The position numbers were made by a program, and so were the translations under genes. A stretch of 64,000 nucleotides of DNA. Source: Gilliamella apicola (GTDB taxonomy: Bacteria; Pseudomonadota; Gammaproteobacteria; Enterobacterales; Orbaceae). The notes beneath the pieces were generated by a model. The model was not told the DNA's origin. It did no database searches and worked only from the letters and a program-made list of their open reading frames with translations. Shown in pieces: positions 41,194-52,763 of this stretch. Each line of letters opens with the position of its first letter. The stretch's first letter is position 1. The stretch covers positions 2,604,001 through 2,668,000 of the forward strand of contig NZ_CP007445.1 of NCBI RefSeq assembly GCF_000599985.1, given 5' to 3'.

Positions 41194-41215
41194 GCGTTAT
41201 CCAGTTGGTTAACGC
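41194..41215 (-). terminator. Terminator of the 41.2 kb hypothetical gene
   Basis: GCGTTA-T-CCA / TGG-T-TAACGC stem with one mismatch; on the minus strand TTTTTATTG follows. It lies between convergent frdD and the hypothetical gene and may serve both. Confidence 0.65.
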
Positions 41216-41231
41216 AGATTAAAGTTAAACA

Positions 41232-42089
41232 TCAATAATAGGTTATTTCTCTAACAATATTAGTTTGTTTATTTTTTTGATCTTGTCTTATTTTAGTCGC
41301 GGTGAGCCAATCATTTTTGTCATCAAAGGTTAAGAATTGAGTGGTATAATTCACCACATCTTTACTTGCCGATAGATAAGCTGATTGTATTGCAGTTAAG
41401 CGGTAATTATTATCGTATTGATATAAAAAGTTACTTTCATTTTGGGTATTATTACTGAACTGATATAAAACTTTAGCTAATTGATGTTGTTGATAATTAA
41501 AGGTATAAGCTGACGCACCATTTTGATCAACACCAGTAAATTTACCCTTATCATCAATCCCTTTAACTTTCCATTGTACCTGTTTGCTGATCAGACAATT
41601 GTTACTATCATATTGGTAACTATCCGTTGCAGTGAAGATAAAGTCTAATGCTTTTTTTGCTTGTTGTGATTCAACTATTTTACCTTGTTCATCGGTTTTA
41701 AATTGAATGATACTGCTTGTTTTATATTCCAGATCTTCAATAAAGTTTTCCCAACCAACGGCTGTTTTTTGCAAATTTTCTGAATAAACACGTTTATTAT
41801 TATCCGAGTACAAAATATATTGGCTTTGAGTAATTAATCCATTTTCATCATAATTGAGGATATGTTTAGCCGTTGACTCATTACGATTATTAATTATTGT
41901 TGTCGATGTTCTAACTTCATGTTTAATACCTTGAATGGGTAAATCAATAAAATCTAAAATTTGAAAAATATAATTATTTGCTTGCACCCTATTTTGAGCA
42001 GGATCTTCACCACAATTTAACGCCATTACAGTTGGTGAAAGTAACAACGTACAGAGTGTTATTGAACAAGGTAATGTTTGTTTTTTCAT
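41232..42089 (-). CDS. Unrecognised secreted protein with YD-like repeats
   Basis: A 285-residue exported protein with signal peptide (cleavage after VMA, about residue 24). The body has several Tyr-Asp/Asn strands (NYDENGLITQSQYILYSD, YQYDSNNCLISKQVQW, YQYDNNYRLTAIQSAY) that resemble YD/RHS-type beta repeats but are few and irregular. One cysteine pair may form a disulfide. It ends near the yejF operon on the same strand (76-bp gap). I do not recognise a family and propose no function. Confidence 0.55.
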   Translation of the reverse strand: MKKQTLPCSITLCTLLLSPTVMALNCGEDPAQNRVQANNYIFQILDFIDLPIQGIKHEVRTSTTIINNRNESTAKHILNYDENGLITQSQYILYSDNNKRVYSENLQKTAVGWENFIEDLEYKTSSIIQFKTDEQGKIVESQQAKKALDFIFTATDSYQYDSNNCLISKQVQWKVKGIDDKGKFTGVDQNGASAYTFNYQQHQLAKVLYQFSNNTQNESNFLYQYDNNYRLTAIQSAYLSASKDVVNYTTQFLTFDDKNDWLTATKIRQDQKNKQTNIVREITYY

Positions 42090-42165
42090 GGCTAACCTAT
42101 AAATAGAGATAAATATTCATTCATTGGTAATCGTGAACTAAATTCAACCATAGCTTTATGTATAA

Positions 42166-43899
42166 CTACTTTTTGCGCATTAATAACGCGTTTTCCCAAT
42201 CGACCTTTTTTTCTTGTTTTTGATTTTGTGAATTATCATTTTTATGATCATTCTTTTCTATTTTTTCAGCTTTATCGGCATGAATTAGGGTTTTGTTTCC
42301 TCTACGAGGCGGTTTATCTAAAAATGACAGTAACGCTTTGGTATATTCATGTTCGCAAGAATAAAAGATCTTTTCTCGTGATCCTTGCTCGACAATTTGT
42401 GCATCTTTCATAACTATGACTTGATGACATATTGAATAAACTAACGCTAAATCATGACTAATAAAGAGATAACTGAGCCGATGTTTTTCCTGTAACGATT
42501 TGAGTAACTCAATGATTTGCTTTTGAATAGTATGATCTAAAGATGAAGTTGGTTCATCTAAAATCAGTAATTCTGGTTGTAAAATTAATGCTCGAGCAAT
42601 AGCTATACGTTGACGTTGTCCACCGGAAAATTCGGTTGGATAGCGAAAACGTAAATCAGGATCGAGACCAACTTCTTGCATAATTTCAATTACCGCTTTT
42701 TCACGTTCATTTTTACTCAGTTTTTTATGAGTAACTAAACCTTCGCTGATAATTTGCTCAACATTAAAACGAGGATTGAGTGACGAAAACGGATCTTGGA
42801 ACACAACTTGGATGCGGCTCCTAAATGGTAACAGTTTTTTACCCTTTAAATTCTGTATTGGGTGGCTATCAAATAAGATTTCACCTTCAGATTTAATCAA
42901 TCGTAAAATAGCCAAAGCTGTTGTACTTTTTCCTGAACCTGACTCACCGACAATACCCACTGTTTCACCTTGGTGTATCGTCAAACCCACATTATCAACA
43001 ATTCTTTTTTGTTCGTGACTAAATAGCCTTTTTTTAGTTATTACATCTACATTAAGATGGTTAACGCTAAGCAGTATTCCTGGCGTTTGAGGTAAAACAA
43101 CCGGATCGCCACTTGGTTCGGAATTTAGCAAGGTTTGAGTATATTCATGTTCAGGACGCAAAAAGATACGTTGTTTACTGTTATATTCAACAATTTTACC
43201 TTGTTGCATAACGGCCACTTTATCAGCTAACTTTTTGACAATACCAAGGTTATGCGAAATAAATAACATACTCATATTCAATTCATTTTTAAGCTCTTTA
43301 AGTAATTGAATAATCTGAGCCTGTACGGATACATCTAATGCGGTAGTAGGTTCATCAGCAATTAATAATTTAGGATGGGTTAGAATTGCCATAGCAATCA
43401 TAACTCGCTGTCGCTCTCCACCCGATAGCTGATGAGGAAAAGCAGATAATTTATTTTTTGGTTCTTTAATTCCAACACGATCGAGATATTGCAAAATTTC
43501 GCTACGGGCAGCATTAGGCCGCATACCGCGATGCAATGAAAGTACTTCATAAAGCTGTTTTTCAACGGTATGTAATGGATTGAGCGACACCATCGGTTCT
43601 TGGAAAATCATACTAATTTGATTTCCACGAATTTTACGAAGCTCTTTATCGGGTGCATGAAGCAAAGATTGCCCTGCAAATAAAATATCACCCATTGGGT
43701 AACTCACCTGCTCTTTACGTAATAAACGTAAAATAGACAATGCAGTCACACTTTTGCCTGAACCTGACTCACCAACTAAAGCAAGTGTTTCTTGTTCATC
43801 AATGTTAAAACTAACATTGCTTACAACACGCAATTGTGATTGTGTATCACGTTTGAAAGCAATACTTAAATCTTCAACAGATAATAAAGTAGAACTCAT
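42166..43899 (-). CDS. yejF: YejF, ATP-binding protein of the peptide ABC importer
   Basis: Cytosolic motor with two fused nucleotide-binding domains. Walker A GESGSGKS occurs twice (about residues 40 and 315), with signature LSGGERQR and FSGGQRQR and Walker B LLIADEP and LLILDEP. The 577 residues exceed E. coli YejF (529) because of a hydrophilic Lys/Asn/Glu tail of about 45 residues. Its start overlaps yejE by 4 bp. The transporter takes up oligopeptides and, in E. coli, microcin C. Confidence 0.93.
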   Translation of the reverse strand: MSSTLLSVEDLSIAFKRDTQSQLRVVSNVSFNIDEQETLALVGESGSGKSVTALSILRLLRKEQVSYPMGDILFAGQSLLHAPDKELRKIRGNQISMIFQEPMVSLNPLHTVEKQLYEVLSLHRGMRPNAARSEILQYLDRVGIKEPKNKLSAFPHQLSGGERQRVMIAMAILTHPKLLIADEPTTALDVSVQAQIIQLLKELKNELNMSMLFISHNLGIVKKLADKVAVMQQGKIVEYNSKQRIFLRPEHEYTQTLLNSEPSGDPVVLPQTPGILLSVNHLNVDVITKKRLFSHEQKRIVDNVGLTIHQGETVGIVGESGSGKSTTALAILRLIKSEGEILFDSHPIQNLKGKKLLPFRSRIQVVFQDPFSSLNPRFNVEQIISEGLVTHKKLSKNEREKAVIEIMQEVGLDPDLRFRYPTEFSGGQRQRIAIARALILQPELLILDEPTSSLDHTIQKQIIELLKSLQEKHRLSYLFISHDLALVYSICHQVIVMKDAQIVEQGSREKIFYSCEHEYTKALLSFLDKPPRRGNKTLIHADKAEKIEKNDHKNDNSQNQKQEKKVDWENALLMRKK

Positions 43900-44930
43900 C
43901 GATACACTCCCTTGTTTGGATCGAAAGCATCTCTGATTGCTTCACCAATAAAAATAAGCAATGATAGCAAAGTTGCAATAATTAAAAATGAACTAATACC
44001 AAGCCAAGGTGCTTGCAAATTATTTTTACCTTGTAGTAACAAACGACCAAGAGATGGCGAATCAATCGGTAAACCAAAACCTAGAAAATCCAGAGAAGTT
44101 AATGTTGTAATTGAACCACATAAAATAAAAGGTAAAAATGTTAATGTTGCAACCATTGCATTCGGTAAAATATGACGAAACATAATTTTGCTGTCGCCGA
44201 CACCCATTGCTTTGGCAGCACGGATATAATCAAAATTACGGGTACGCAAAAATTCAGTACGTACAATAGCTGATAAAGCCATCCAACCAAATAATACCGT
44301 TATCCCGAGTAACCACCAAAAATCAAGCGGTAAAATACTCGCCAGTAAAATAATCACAAATAGCTCAGGTAATCCACACCAAATTTCGATAAAACGTTGT
44401 CCAATCAAATCAATTTTGCCACCATAATAACCTTGAACTGCGCCGATAATAACTGAAATGATCGTGGTAAAAAGTGTCAATAAAATGGCAAAGAACATAG
44501 AAATACGAAAACCATATAATATATTTGCCAATACATCAAAACCAGCATCGGTCGTACCTAACCAATGGGAAAGTGATGGTGAAGTTGGAAACGTGCTTGG
44601 CGTATCATAAATTAACGTATTATAGCTATAACGAAATAGAGGCCATAAAATCCAACCATCTGCTTCTATTTTATGTTGCACAGCCGGATCTAAAAAATTT
44701 GTTTGAGTATCAAATTGTCCACCGAATTCACTTTCAGGATAAAAATGAAAAATCGGTGAATAATAATTATCCTGATATTTAATAAAAATCGGTTTATCGT
44801 TAGCAATAAAATCAGAAAATAGGCTAATTACAAAAAAAATCATAAATAACCAAAGCGAATAGTATCCACGCCGATTGTGCTTAAATCGTTGCCAACGTTG
44901 CTGATTAATAGAGTAATTACTAGTCATCAA
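43896..44930 (-). CDS. yejE: YejE, permease of the peptide ABC importer
   Basis: Inner-membrane permease of the binding-protein-dependent family. Six membrane segments and the EAA-type loop ([24 protein letters not shown]) are visible. The N-terminal region has the long periplasmic loop typical of YejE. Length 344 (E. coli 341). Overlaps with both neighbours by 4 bp show tight coupling. Confidence 0.93.
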   Translation of the reverse strand: MMTSNYSINQQRWQRFKHNRRGYYSLWLFMIFFVISLFSDFIANDKPIFIKYQDNYYSPIFHFYPESEFGGQFDTQTNFLDPAVQHKIEADGWILWPLFRYSYNTLIYDTPSTFPTSPSLSHWLGTTDAGFDVLANILYGFRISMFFAILLTLFTTIISVIIGAVQGYYGGKIDLIGQRFIEIWCGLPELFVIILLASILPLDFWWLLGITVLFGWMALSAIVRTEFLRTRNFDYIRAAKAMGVGDSKIMFRHILPNAMVATLTFLPFILCGSITTLTSLDFLGFGLPIDSPSLGRLLLQGKNNLQAPWLGISSFLIIATLLSLLIFIGEAIRDAFDPNKGVYR

Positions 44931-46015
44931 TTGCGAGCCTCAAAGTCAATGCGTGGGTCAATTATCATATAAGATAAATCGGATAATAGCTTAGCAATTA
45001 GTCCGATTAACGTAAAAATATACAACGAGCCAAAAATAACTGGGTAGTCTCGTTGAATGATCGCTTCATACCCCAATAGCCCAAGCCCATTGAGTGAAAA
45101 AATAATTTCTATCAGTAACGAACCGGTAAATAAGATACCGACAAATGCAGCTGGAAAGCCCGATACAATAAGTAAAGTTGCATTACGAAACACATGTTTA
45201 TAAAGAATTTGTCGCTCGCTTAGACCTTTGGCTCTAGCGGTTATGACATATTGTTTACGGATTTCATCTAAAAATGAATTTTTGGTTAGCATGGTTAACG
45301 ATGCAAAACCACTGATCACCATTGCAATAGTCGGTAAACAGATATGCCAAGCATAATCTTTTACCTTACCCCAAAAATCGAGCTGTTCAAAATGGTTGGA
45401 AACTAATCCTCGTAATGGGAAAATATCCCAATAACTTCCACCCGCAAACAGTACAATGAGTAACACCGCCAATAAAAAAGCGGGTATTGCATAGCCAATA
45501 ATGATTAACGTACTTGACCAAAAATCAAAAGCCGATCCATCTTTAACCGCCTTTCGTATCCCTAAAGGAATCGAAATAAGATAGACAATGAGAGTACTCC
45601 AAAGGCCGAGTGAAATCGAAACAGGTAAACTTTTAATAATTAAACCTATTACAGATTCACTTTTAAAAAAGCTATTGCCAAAATCAAACATGACATATTT
45701 TTTTAATGTTTCAAAATAACGTTCTATTATTGGTTTATCAAAACCGTACTGTTTTTCGATCATGGTCACAATTTGTGGATCAAGCCCGCGCGATCCACGA
45801 TAAGTTGACTCATTTTTAGGTTGTTGCAATTTTACAGCGCTATTATCACCTCCCGGCAAAATAGCTTGCCCTGCTTCTGGGCCATTTTCAATCAGTGCTA
45901 ATGCTTGATCAACTGGGCCTCCTGGCGCTACTTGTACAATAAAAAAGTTAATCGTTAAAATAACAAACAGTGTAGGAATAATGAGTAATAATCGTCGAAT
46001 AAGATAATTAAGCAT
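44927..46015 (-). CDS. yejB: YejB, permease of the peptide ABC importer
   Basis: Partner permease of YejE, with the EAA-type loop [20 protein letters not shown] and six membrane segments. The typical start [21 protein letters not shown] is present; length 362 (E. coli 364). It lies one base after yejA. Confidence 0.93.
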   Translation of the reverse strand: MLNYLIRRLLLIIPTLFVILTINFFIVQVAPGGPVDQALALIENGPEAGQAILPGGDNSAVKLQQPKNESTYRGSRGLDPQIVTMIEKQYGFDKPIIERYFETLKKYVMFDFGNSFFKSESVIGLIIKSLPVSISLGLWSTLIVYLISIPLGIRKAVKDGSAFDFWSSTLIIIGYAIPAFLLAVLLIVLFAGGSYWDIFPLRGLVSNHFEQLDFWGKVKDYAWHICLPTIAMVISGFASLTMLTKNSFLDEIRKQYVITARAKGLSERQILYKHVFRNATLLIVSGFPAAFVGILFTGSLLIEIIFSLNGLGLLGYEAIIQRDYPVIFGSLYIFTLIGLIAKLLSDLSYMIIDPRIDFEARN

Positions 46016-46016
46016 G

Positions 46017-47978
46017 TTAATGTTTCCGATTTTTAGTCAGGCTAGCTGCTTTATCTGCATCATACCACCAACTATCTACACCAATAGCGTAAGCGGGTTG
46101 AACATCTGGCTGCCCAAATTTGTTCCAATATGCATAGTAAGTATTGCTGTTATACCACATTGGAATCATAGGATATTCTTGAGTTAAGATGCGATCAAGA
46201 GCGCGCCCAAGAGGAATGAGCTGAGCTTCATTATCTAAATTTTTAGTAATTTCAGCGATAATTCCATCAATTGCTGGATTATGTAATCCTGATGCATTCC
46301 ATGATGAATTAAGATATTCACTTCCCCAAAGGATCATTAAGTCTGATGAGGGATAATTTTCAGCACCATAAGTACGTGGCATCATATCATAATCACGCTC
46401 ACGCAAACGACGTGTGAACTGAGCATAATCAAGTGACACGATTTTCATTGTGATACCTAAACGAGCTAAGTTTTGCTGAAAAGGTATCGCATATTTAATA
46501 TCATCCCCAAGATATGTAACAAGTTCAAATTCAAAAGGTTGATTGGTTTTAGCATTGACTAATTTACCTTCTTTAATAATCCATCCAGCTTGTTGAAGTA
46601 AGTCAGTCGCTTTTAATAAATTATCACGATTAAACCCAAGACCATCACTTTTAGGAATGTAAAAGGCATTCTCAAACGCCCGTTCAGGAATAATATCTTT
46701 ATATTGATTAAGCCATTTTAACTCTTGTTCACTTGGCGTACCTATCGCCGCATAAATAGTATTTTCAAAAAAACTGTAAGGTCTTTTGTAGCTATCATAA
46801 TAAAAAGCGTGATTTAACCATTGAAAATCAAAAGCTAAAGTAATTGCTTCACGAACTTTAACATCATTAAACAAATCTTTTTGCAAATTAAATGCTAACC
46901 ATTTGGTATCTATAGCCGTTTGAATCGGTTTTTCCTGTTTGATAATATTATTCGAATCAAAATATTGGCCTTGATATTGAGTAAACCAATTTTTAGGCTG
47001 TCCCTCACCACGAAGATCATATTCACCAGCTTTAAAAGCTTCTAATGAAATACTACTATCCATATAGTATTCAATGCGTTTTTCATCGAAATTATTCATC
47101 CCTTTATTAACGGGTAAATTACTTGCCCAATAGTTAGGATTGCGTCGATAAACCACAAAATGTCCCATTTTATAATCACTGATATAGTAAGGGCCACTGC
47201 CCACAGGTGGCGTAGCAATTGGTTCAGAAAAATTGTGGTTTTGCCAAAAATGTTGCGGTATAACGGGCATATTACCAATAAAGGATAATAACTTTTCTCG
47301 ATCTGTTTCAGGTAAATCAATGCGCACATGGTAATCATCTAGCGCTTTAACAGTAATACCCTGATTATATACACGATATTGTGGAACACCTTCAGTCATA
47401 AATTTTTGAAAGGTAAATTCAACATCATGTGCCGTAATTGGTTTGCCATCTTGAAAACGGGCATCGGAATTAATAGCAACTTCCGCCCAACGATAATTGT
47501 CAGAATAGGTAACGGATGTCGCAATTAATGGATAAAAACTGGTAATATCATCCGCTAAGTTTGTAAAAAGGGTGTCGTATAATGATCCTGAGTTTTTTTC
47601 GGGCGCACCTCGACTAGCATAACGATTAAAATTATCAAAAGTGCCTATTTCAGCGAGCTTGATCGTTCCACCTTTTGGTGCTTTTGGATTTACATAATCA
47701 AGATGATCAAAATCTTCAGGATATTTAGGCTCACCTAATAAAGAAAAAGTAGTTTTACGATAGATTTTTTCAGTAACTTGAACAGGTCCAACAAAATTAG
47801 CCTGATCATTTGTTAATGGTTGGCTAGGTAAAACAGCATCAGCGTTAGCCTCTGTTGCTGTTGGCGATTGTTCTGCCTGAGTTTCTTGAGCATTAACCGT
47901 CATAGAACAAATAACTAACCCACTTATACAACTTGTTATAAGTATTGTGTTTATTTTTTGTTTGATTTGGTTAATCAT
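46017..47978 (-). CDS. yejA: YejA, periplasmic peptide-binding protein
   Basis: Substrate-binding protein of the YejABEF importer (SBP_bac_5 family). Signal peptide (about 1-30), then a low-complexity segment (about 31-65) not found in the core family, then the binding fold with [21 protein letters not shown] and [17 protein letters not shown]. Length 653 (E. coli 604); the difference is the N-terminal linker. It starts the yejABEF operon, divergent from cas3. Confidence 0.92.
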   Translation of the reverse strand: MINQIKQKINTILITSCISGLVICSMTVNAQETQAEQSPTATEANADAVLPSQPLTNDQANFVGPVQVTEKIYRKTTFSLLGEPKYPEDFDHLDYVNPKAPKGGTIKLAEIGTFDNFNRYASRGAPEKNSGSLYDTLFTNLADDITSFYPLIATSVTYSDNYRWAEVAINSDARFQDGKPITAHDVEFTFQKFMTEGVPQYRVYNQGITVKALDDYHVRIDLPETDREKLLSFIGNMPVIPQHFWQNHNFSEPIATPPVGSGPYYISDYKMGHFVVYRRNPNYWASNLPVNKGMNNFDEKRIEYYMDSSISLEAFKAGEYDLRGEGQPKNWFTQYQGQYFDSNNIIKQEKPIQTAIDTKWLAFNLQKDLFNDVKVREAITLAFDFQWLNHAFYYDSYKRPYSFFENTIYAAIGTPSEQELKWLNQYKDIIPERAFENAFYIPKSDGLGFNRDNLLKATDLLQQAGWIIKEGKLVNAKTNQPFEFELVTYLGDDIKYAIPFQQNLARLGITMKIVSLDYAQFTRRLRERDYDMMPRTYGAENYPSSDLMILWGSEYLNSSWNASGLHNPAIDGIIAEITKNLDNEAQLIPLGRALDRILTQEYPMIPMWYNSNTYYAYWNKFGQPDVQPAYAIGVDSWWYDADKAASLTKNRKH

Positions 47979-48555
47979 CCTATTGTCATTCCTGTTTAAT
48001 CACTCGTATAAATATTGGTAAGTGCCATTGAAATTATTGTCTTGATGATTCAAAACAATTATCCCATCTATAATAGGTCATCTATTTTGCCAAACTTCAA
48101 CTAAATGAGCAAAACCTAATTAATAAATTCAAGAACCAACACAATAGTTAATATTATTATATTCATTAATAACGCTCTTTATGGGTTGATAAACATAACA
48201 CTTAATCCATTTGTTTTTTTAAAAAACTAATTTTCTTTGTAAAAAAGTTTGAGGTTAACATAACGTTTCAGTATAAAACGCTAAATTATTACCTGTATTT
48301 TTATGTTAAACCAGTTATATTAATGAATAAATTATAAGCTTTCTATTCATTAGAATCTAAATAGATTAGTAAATAACCTTAACAAATTAATTAACGACAA
48401 AAAATTGATTTACTAGCACAATATCTGTTTAGCACAATGATAGGACAGATAATAAAGTTAATTATATGAAATTATTTATTTTTATATCATTCACTTTGTT
48501 ATCCAATAAAAATATGAATCAATCTATCGACAATTAAAAAGGGATAATAATTATA
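47979..48555 (+). other. Intergenic region between yejA and cas3
   Basis: A 577-bp divergent promoter region, AT-rich. It holds the second copy of the 43-bp promoter-like element (48236-48278) pointing to cas3, and a direct repeat TAGCACAAT at 48414-48422 and 48430-48438, interleaved with ATCTGT and ACAGAT in inverted order, which looks like a regulator site. No gene is visible. Confidence 0.55.
48236..48278 (+). repeat. 43-bp dispersed promoter-like element, copy 2
   Basis: Matches copy 1 at 35 of 43 positions. TTGAGG and TATAAA are again 17 bp apart. It points to cas3, whose ATG is 277 bp downstream, and could be the cas3 promoter. With copy 3 in opposite orientation it frames the segment that holds cas3. 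Confidence 0.65.
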
Positions 48556-51267
48556 ATGGCGGAATCTTTTTATCAATATTGGGGAAAATGTCGACAAAAT
48601 GCCGATAATTCTTCCTATCATTTGCTTGCTTATCACAATTTAGATGTAGCGGCATGCGGTTATCAGATAGTCAAACACAATTATTTAAATTCTTTTGAAT
48701 TATTTGAAAAAATAGGCTTTTCTTCAAATGATAAAGAACAAGCTGCACTTTGGTTTGCCTATTTTTTAGCTTGGCATGATATTGGTAAATTTGCTAATGG
48801 ATTTCAAAAACTATTTAAGCACAATAACCCACAACTTGTTGCCGCTGATCCCTCAAAAGAATATTTATCAAGACATGACTCATTGGGTTGGTGGTTATGG
48901 CGTGAATTCTTATCACTCAAGCCAGAAATTCAGCTAGACCAATATAATCGAAAAATTAAGAATTTATATAATATTTGGTTACTAATCATGGCTGGGCATC
49001 ATGGAAAGCCTCCTAAACTACTAAAAGATATAAAAGGTAAGTTAGCATTTAATCAACAAGATAAAGAAAGTGCATCCGATTATATTCAAGCAATTAATCA
49101 GCTTTTTATTAAAGATAATAAATTACAACATTATCTAGAATTTTTTTCCGATGAAACACATGAAAAAAAACTGAACCAAATAAGTTGGTTGATTGCTGGT
49201 TTAACTGTTATCAGCGATTGGTTAGGATCAAATGAGCAGTTATTCGCATTTAATAGGCAAGTGATGCCATTAATGGAATATTGGCAAAATCATGCAATCA
49301 TTCAAGCCGAAAATGCCATAGCAACTCTACCCAAATTATCTTCTGTTGCTCAATTTAAGAATATTAAAAATCTCTTTCCCTTTATTGAAAAACCAACACC
49401 ACTACAAGAGTACGCATTATCCTGTCAATTATTTGATGAAAACCCTGAATTGTTTATTATGGAAGATGTAACGGGTGCAGGAAAAACCGAAGCATCAATG
49501 ATTTTAGCAAGTCGATTAATGTCAGCCCAAAAAGCACAAGGAATTTATATTGGTCTACCAACTATGGCAACAGCTAATGCTATTTATCAACGCACCGCAA
49601 ATGTCTACGAAAAATTATATCAAACAGGTAGTCATCCATCATTAGTGTTGACTCACGGCGCTAGCTATATGAATCCAAATTTTACCCAATCCATTTTAAC
49701 GAACGATCATATCAGCCAACAAAAATATTCTAATGGTGAACAATCTGTCAGTGCTGAATGTAACGAATGGTTTGTTGATACTCGTAAAAAAGCCTTATTA
49801 GCAGAAGTTGGCGTAGGTACACTGGATCAGGTTTTAATGGCTATTATGCCTTTTAAACATCAATCATTGCGCTTATTAGGTCTGCAACATAAATTACTTA
49901 TATTAGATGAGATTCATGCTTATGACAGCTACATGGTAAAGCTGCTAGAAGTATTACTTAATTATCACGCCTCACAAGGCGGTAGCGCCATTATTCTAAC
50001 TGCCACATTACCTGGCTTTTTACGTGAGAAGTTACTTAATGCATTCAATAAAGGTTTAACAAATAACCAACAAACCTTATCTTTAAATCAGTCATTACCG
50101 TTTCCGCTTATAACGAGACTTAATTATCATGGTCTGACTGAACAACCAATAGATACCAGGGAAGAAGTAAAACGTCAGGTTAAAATAGCATGGATTGCCG
50201 ACATTGAAACCGGTATAACTAGAATTAAACAATCAATAGAACAAGGTAAAATTATCTGTTGGATTAAAAATAGTGTAGCTGATGCTATTGAGTTATATCA
50301 GCAACTACAACTTACCTTGAATATCGACACTGATCATATTTTACTTTTTCATAGTCGATTTGCTTTTTGTGATCGACTGGAAATTGAAGAAAAAGCCTTA
50401 ACATGGGCAGGAAAATCCTCAAATAGTAAAATTCGTCAAGCAAAAGTGATCATTGCAACCCAAGTCATAGAACAATCTTTAGATCTTGATTTTGACGAAA
50501 TGATAAGTGACATAGCCCCTATCGATCTATTGATACAACGTGCCGGGCGTTTACAACGGCATGTAAGAGATAAATACGGCAATATCAAACCTGATAATAA
50601 AGAAAATCTATCAAAAGATGAGCGAGATCCGCCCGTTCTTACTGTGTTTGCGCCACCTTGGCAAGATGAACCGCAAAAAGATTGGCTGGATAATCCTGCT
50701 TTTCGCAATACCAGTTATGTATACCCTAATCACGCTTATTTATGGCTCACTCAAAAAATCCTACTTAAGCAAGAATATATCAAAATGCCTCAAGAGGCAC
50801 GTTTATTGATTGATTCTGTTTATGCTCAAGATATTGAGCTTCCGTCAGGGTTATCAGAAGTTTACAATAAAGAAAAAGGAAAGTCTTTTAGTCACTCTTC
50901 TATTGCCAATCAGAGTGTATTAGATATTAACAGTGGTTATAGACGAGGCATTGATAGCTATTGGGATGAAGATGTTGAATTATCCACCCGATTGTCTAAA
51001 GATAATATCGATCTATATTTAGCTTATAATGAAGAAAACAAAATAATCCCTTACAGTGTTAATAGTGAATATGCATGGGAACAAAGCCGAGTGCCAATCA
51101 GCCGATCAAAATGGGAAAGAATAAAAAAAAGCATTAAACAACTTGACGACATAAGTTTAGAAAAAATTAGACAGCAACTGCATAGACCACAAGCCATCAT
51201 TGTTTTACTTAAAAAAGGGAAAGACTCATCTTTTTACTCAAAATCATTAGGTTTTTATGCTAACTGA
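48556..51267 (+). CDS. cas3: Cas3 (type I-E) nuclease-helicase
   Basis: Recruited by Cascade to cut and unwind target DNA. N-terminal HD nuclease: WHDIGKF (His74-Asp75) and AGHHGKPP (148-149). Helicase: Walker A TGAGKT (306-311), DEIH (451-454), SAT-type TATLPG, and motif VI QRAGRLQRH. The 903 residues agree with E. coli Cas3 (888) and all key residues are present, so it should be active. It lies on the opposite strand from the other cas genes and about 9 kb away, with frdCD and yejABEF between. Confidence 0.96.
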   Translation: MAESFYQYWGKCRQNADNSSYHLLAYHNLDVAACGYQIVKHNYLNSFELFEKIGFSSNDKEQAALWFAYFLAWHDIGKFANGFQKLFKHNNPQLVAADPSKEYLSRHDSLGWWLWREFLSLKPEIQLDQYNRKIKNLYNIWLLIMAGHHGKPPKLLKDIKGKLAFNQQDKESASDYIQAINQLFIKDNKLQHYLEFFSDETHEKKLNQISWLIAGLTVISDWLGSNEQLFAFNRQVMPLMEYWQNHAIIQAENAIATLPKLSSVAQFKNIKNLFPFIEKPTPLQEYALSCQLFDENPELFIMEDVTGAGKTEASMILASRLMSAQKAQGIYIGLPTMATANAIYQRTANVYEKLYQTGSHPSLVLTHGASYMNPNFTQSILTNDHISQQKYSNGEQSVSAECNEWFVDTRKKALLAEVGVGTLDQVLMAIMPFKHQSLRLLGLQHKLLILDEIHAYDSYMVKLLEVLLNYHASQGGSAIILTATLPGFLREKLLNAFNKGLTNNQQTLSLNQSLPFPLITRLNYHGLTEQPIDTREEVKRQVKIAWIADIETGITRIKQSIEQGKIICWIKNSVADAIELYQQLQLTLNIDTDHILLFHSRFAFCDRLEIEEKALTWAGKSSNSKIRQAKVIIATQVIEQSLDLDFDEMISDIAPIDLLIQRAGRLQRHVRDKYGNIKPDNKENLSKDERDPPVLTVFAPPWQDEPQKDWLDNPAFRNTSYVYPNHAYLWLTQKILLKQEYIKMPQEARLLIDSVYAQDIELPSGLSEVYNKEKGKSFSHSSIANQSVLDINSGYRRGIDSYWDEDVELSTRLSKDNIDLYLAYNEENKIIPYSVNSEYAWEQSRVPISRSKWERIKKSIKQLDDISLEKIRQQLHRPQAIIVLLKKGKDSSFYSKSLGFYAN

Positions 51268-51407
51268 TTGAAACACTAGCTATTAAATTTAAGGAAAATT
51301 AACCGATTTAAATTAGAGATGAAATGCAATAAAAAATAAGTGAACAAGCAGAAAGTGAAGGAATATCGCATTATTATTCAGTGTTGCCACATATTTAATA
51401 ACTTTAA

Positions 51408-51429
51408 AAAAGGAGCTATAGCTCCTTTT
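51408..51429. terminator. Bidirectional terminator after cas3
   Basis: A perfect 22-nt palindrome AAAAGGAGCTA and its complement, with T-rich sequence on both outer sides. It separates convergent cas3 and the next gene, whose stop codon it touches. Confidence 0.85.
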
Positions 51430-52144
51430 ATTTCCAACTTATAATACGAATTGGATTGCCATTTAAATCAACAATCGCTTTAACAGTATTTTTAGTAATT
51501 TTATTACTACCATCCTTTTTGCCCTTAAACGTGATGGTAATTGTTAAAGTATCATCGTCATTTTCGACATATTTAGTTTCAAGATGTTTATAAGTGCTTA
51601 CATCCTTCAATTTAAATTTTATAAATTTTTCAAGTTTACGATGAACACCATTTTCATCCGTAAATTGAGAGCTTATCATTTGCTGTCTTTCTACTATTGG
51701 CTTTAACTCAGCGTATTTAGTTTTATATTCCGAATTATCAGGAACGAGTTCTAATAGTTTACTGTATAAATCGAATCTTTTCTGTAATTCAGATTCAGGA
51801 GTTGTATTAAGCTCATTTGACAAATCTGTAATTTGTTTCTGGGTGTTAACTTTTGTTAATTCTGCTTGAGCTTGATCTTTCAATTTCAACAATGCTTGAT
51901 CTTCTGTAACCTGATATTTACTGGCTAAAGAAATCGCTTCATCATATTTTTCTTCAGTGATTAGCTGATTAATTTGTGAAAAAATATTTTCTTTATTTGA
52001 ATTAAACTCAGAAATGAGCGCTTTTTTTTCTTTTTCTATCTGATTATCACCATCACTTAATGAAGTTTGTGTAAAAAACCAAAATGCGCCAACAATCAAA
52101 CAACCACCCAAAAAACAAGCTAAAACTCGCTGCCATGTTTTCAT
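51428..52144 (-). CDS. Unrecognised membrane-anchored coiled-coil protein
   Basis: A 238-residue protein: short basic start, one membrane segment (about 7-26), then a periplasmic helical region rich in Lys, Glu and Gln (about 35-160, likely coiled coil) and a small beta-rich C-terminal domain (about 165-238, with LTITITFKGKKDGSNKIT). I do not recognise a family. It is convergent with cas3 and lies inside the segment framed by inverted 43-bp elements. No operon partner. Confidence 0.6.
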   Translation of the reverse strand: MKTWQRVLACFLGGCLIVGAFWFFTQTSLSDGDNQIEKEKKALISEFNSNKENIFSQINQLITEEKYDEAISLASKYQVTEDQALLKLKDQAQAELTKVNTQKQITDLSNELNTTPESELQKRFDLYSKLLELVPDNSEYKTKYAELKPIVERQQMISSQFTDENGVHRKLEKFIKFKLKDVSTYKHLETKYVENDDDTLTITITFKGKKDGSNKITKNTVKAIVDLNGNPIRIISWK

Positions 52145-52560
52145 AAAAATCCTTAATCCATTGACTACTAAAAAGACTGCATACTTTACAACAATTTAGT
52201 TATTTAACAAATATTCTTTTGTTAAGAACATGATATAAAACTACAATTTTTAATTTGAAAAGACATCATAATCTAAAAAGCTAAAGCCATAAAACCTTTT
52301 GCTACAAGCTATCTTATCATTCTCAACAGGTTATCTGCATTACTTTTTTGTGTATAAACTCACCGATAATAGTAAAATTGTGTTTTTGATCACATTAAAT
52401 TTATCAAAATAAGGAATATGTTTAATTACTAATAAGCGTGAGGATAAAGAAATAAACATCTTATCCATAAAATAGATAGGTTAACTTTTAGATTTAATGA
52501 ATTTAGTAGAGAATAGTATTAAAAATCATATGTATTACTGTACCGCCTTTAAATTATAAA

Positions 52561-52586
52561 TTTAGTTACCAGTAATAGTAACTAAA
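52561..52586 (-). terminator. Hairpin downstream of the solo CRISPR unit
   Basis: A 9-bp perfect stem TTTAGTTAC/GTAACTAAA with an 8-nt loop, followed on the minus strand by TTTATAATTT. It begins 22 bp after the last degenerate repeat and could end the crRNA precursor. Confidence 0.55.
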
Positions 52587-52608
52587 ATTGATTTGATCCT
52601 TAGCTGAC

Positions 52609-52698
52609 AAATTTAACTTTATGCATATAGGAAACACTAAACGTTTATAATTTTGTGTTGGTATAGTATCGGTTTATCCCTATATAGGGAAAGAAACA
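52609..52698 (-). CRISPR. Solo type I-E CRISPR unit: two degenerate repeats, one 32-nt spacer
   Basis: In crRNA sense (minus strand) the leader-side repeat (52698-52670) ends with the intact GGGATAAACCG and keeps a CCCTA/TAGGG stem, though its loop is shortened. The distal repeat (52637-52609) starts GTGTTTCC and matches at 19 of 29 positions. The distance between them is exactly 32 nt (52638-52669), the array spacer length. It is either a decayed second array or a retained single guide. Confidence 0.7.
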
Positions 52699-52762
52699 AT
52701 TTAATTATAACTAATTGTTAAATAATTAAAATAGTCAATTAAAAACGCTACCAATTTTTTTA
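52699..52762 (-). promoter_or_regulatory. Leader of the solo CRISPR unit
   Basis: On the minus strand TAAAAAAATTGGTAG (52748-52762) is identical to the motif in the main leader and lies exactly 49 nt before the repeat, as in the main array. This shared spacing is strong evidence of common origin. Confidence 0.7.
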
Positions 52763-52763
52763 G

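Noticed and set aside
51268..51407. Peptide-like stretch EQAESEGISHYYSVLPHI after cas3
   Set aside because: Only about 22 codons in a frame without a start; too short to call a gene remnant.
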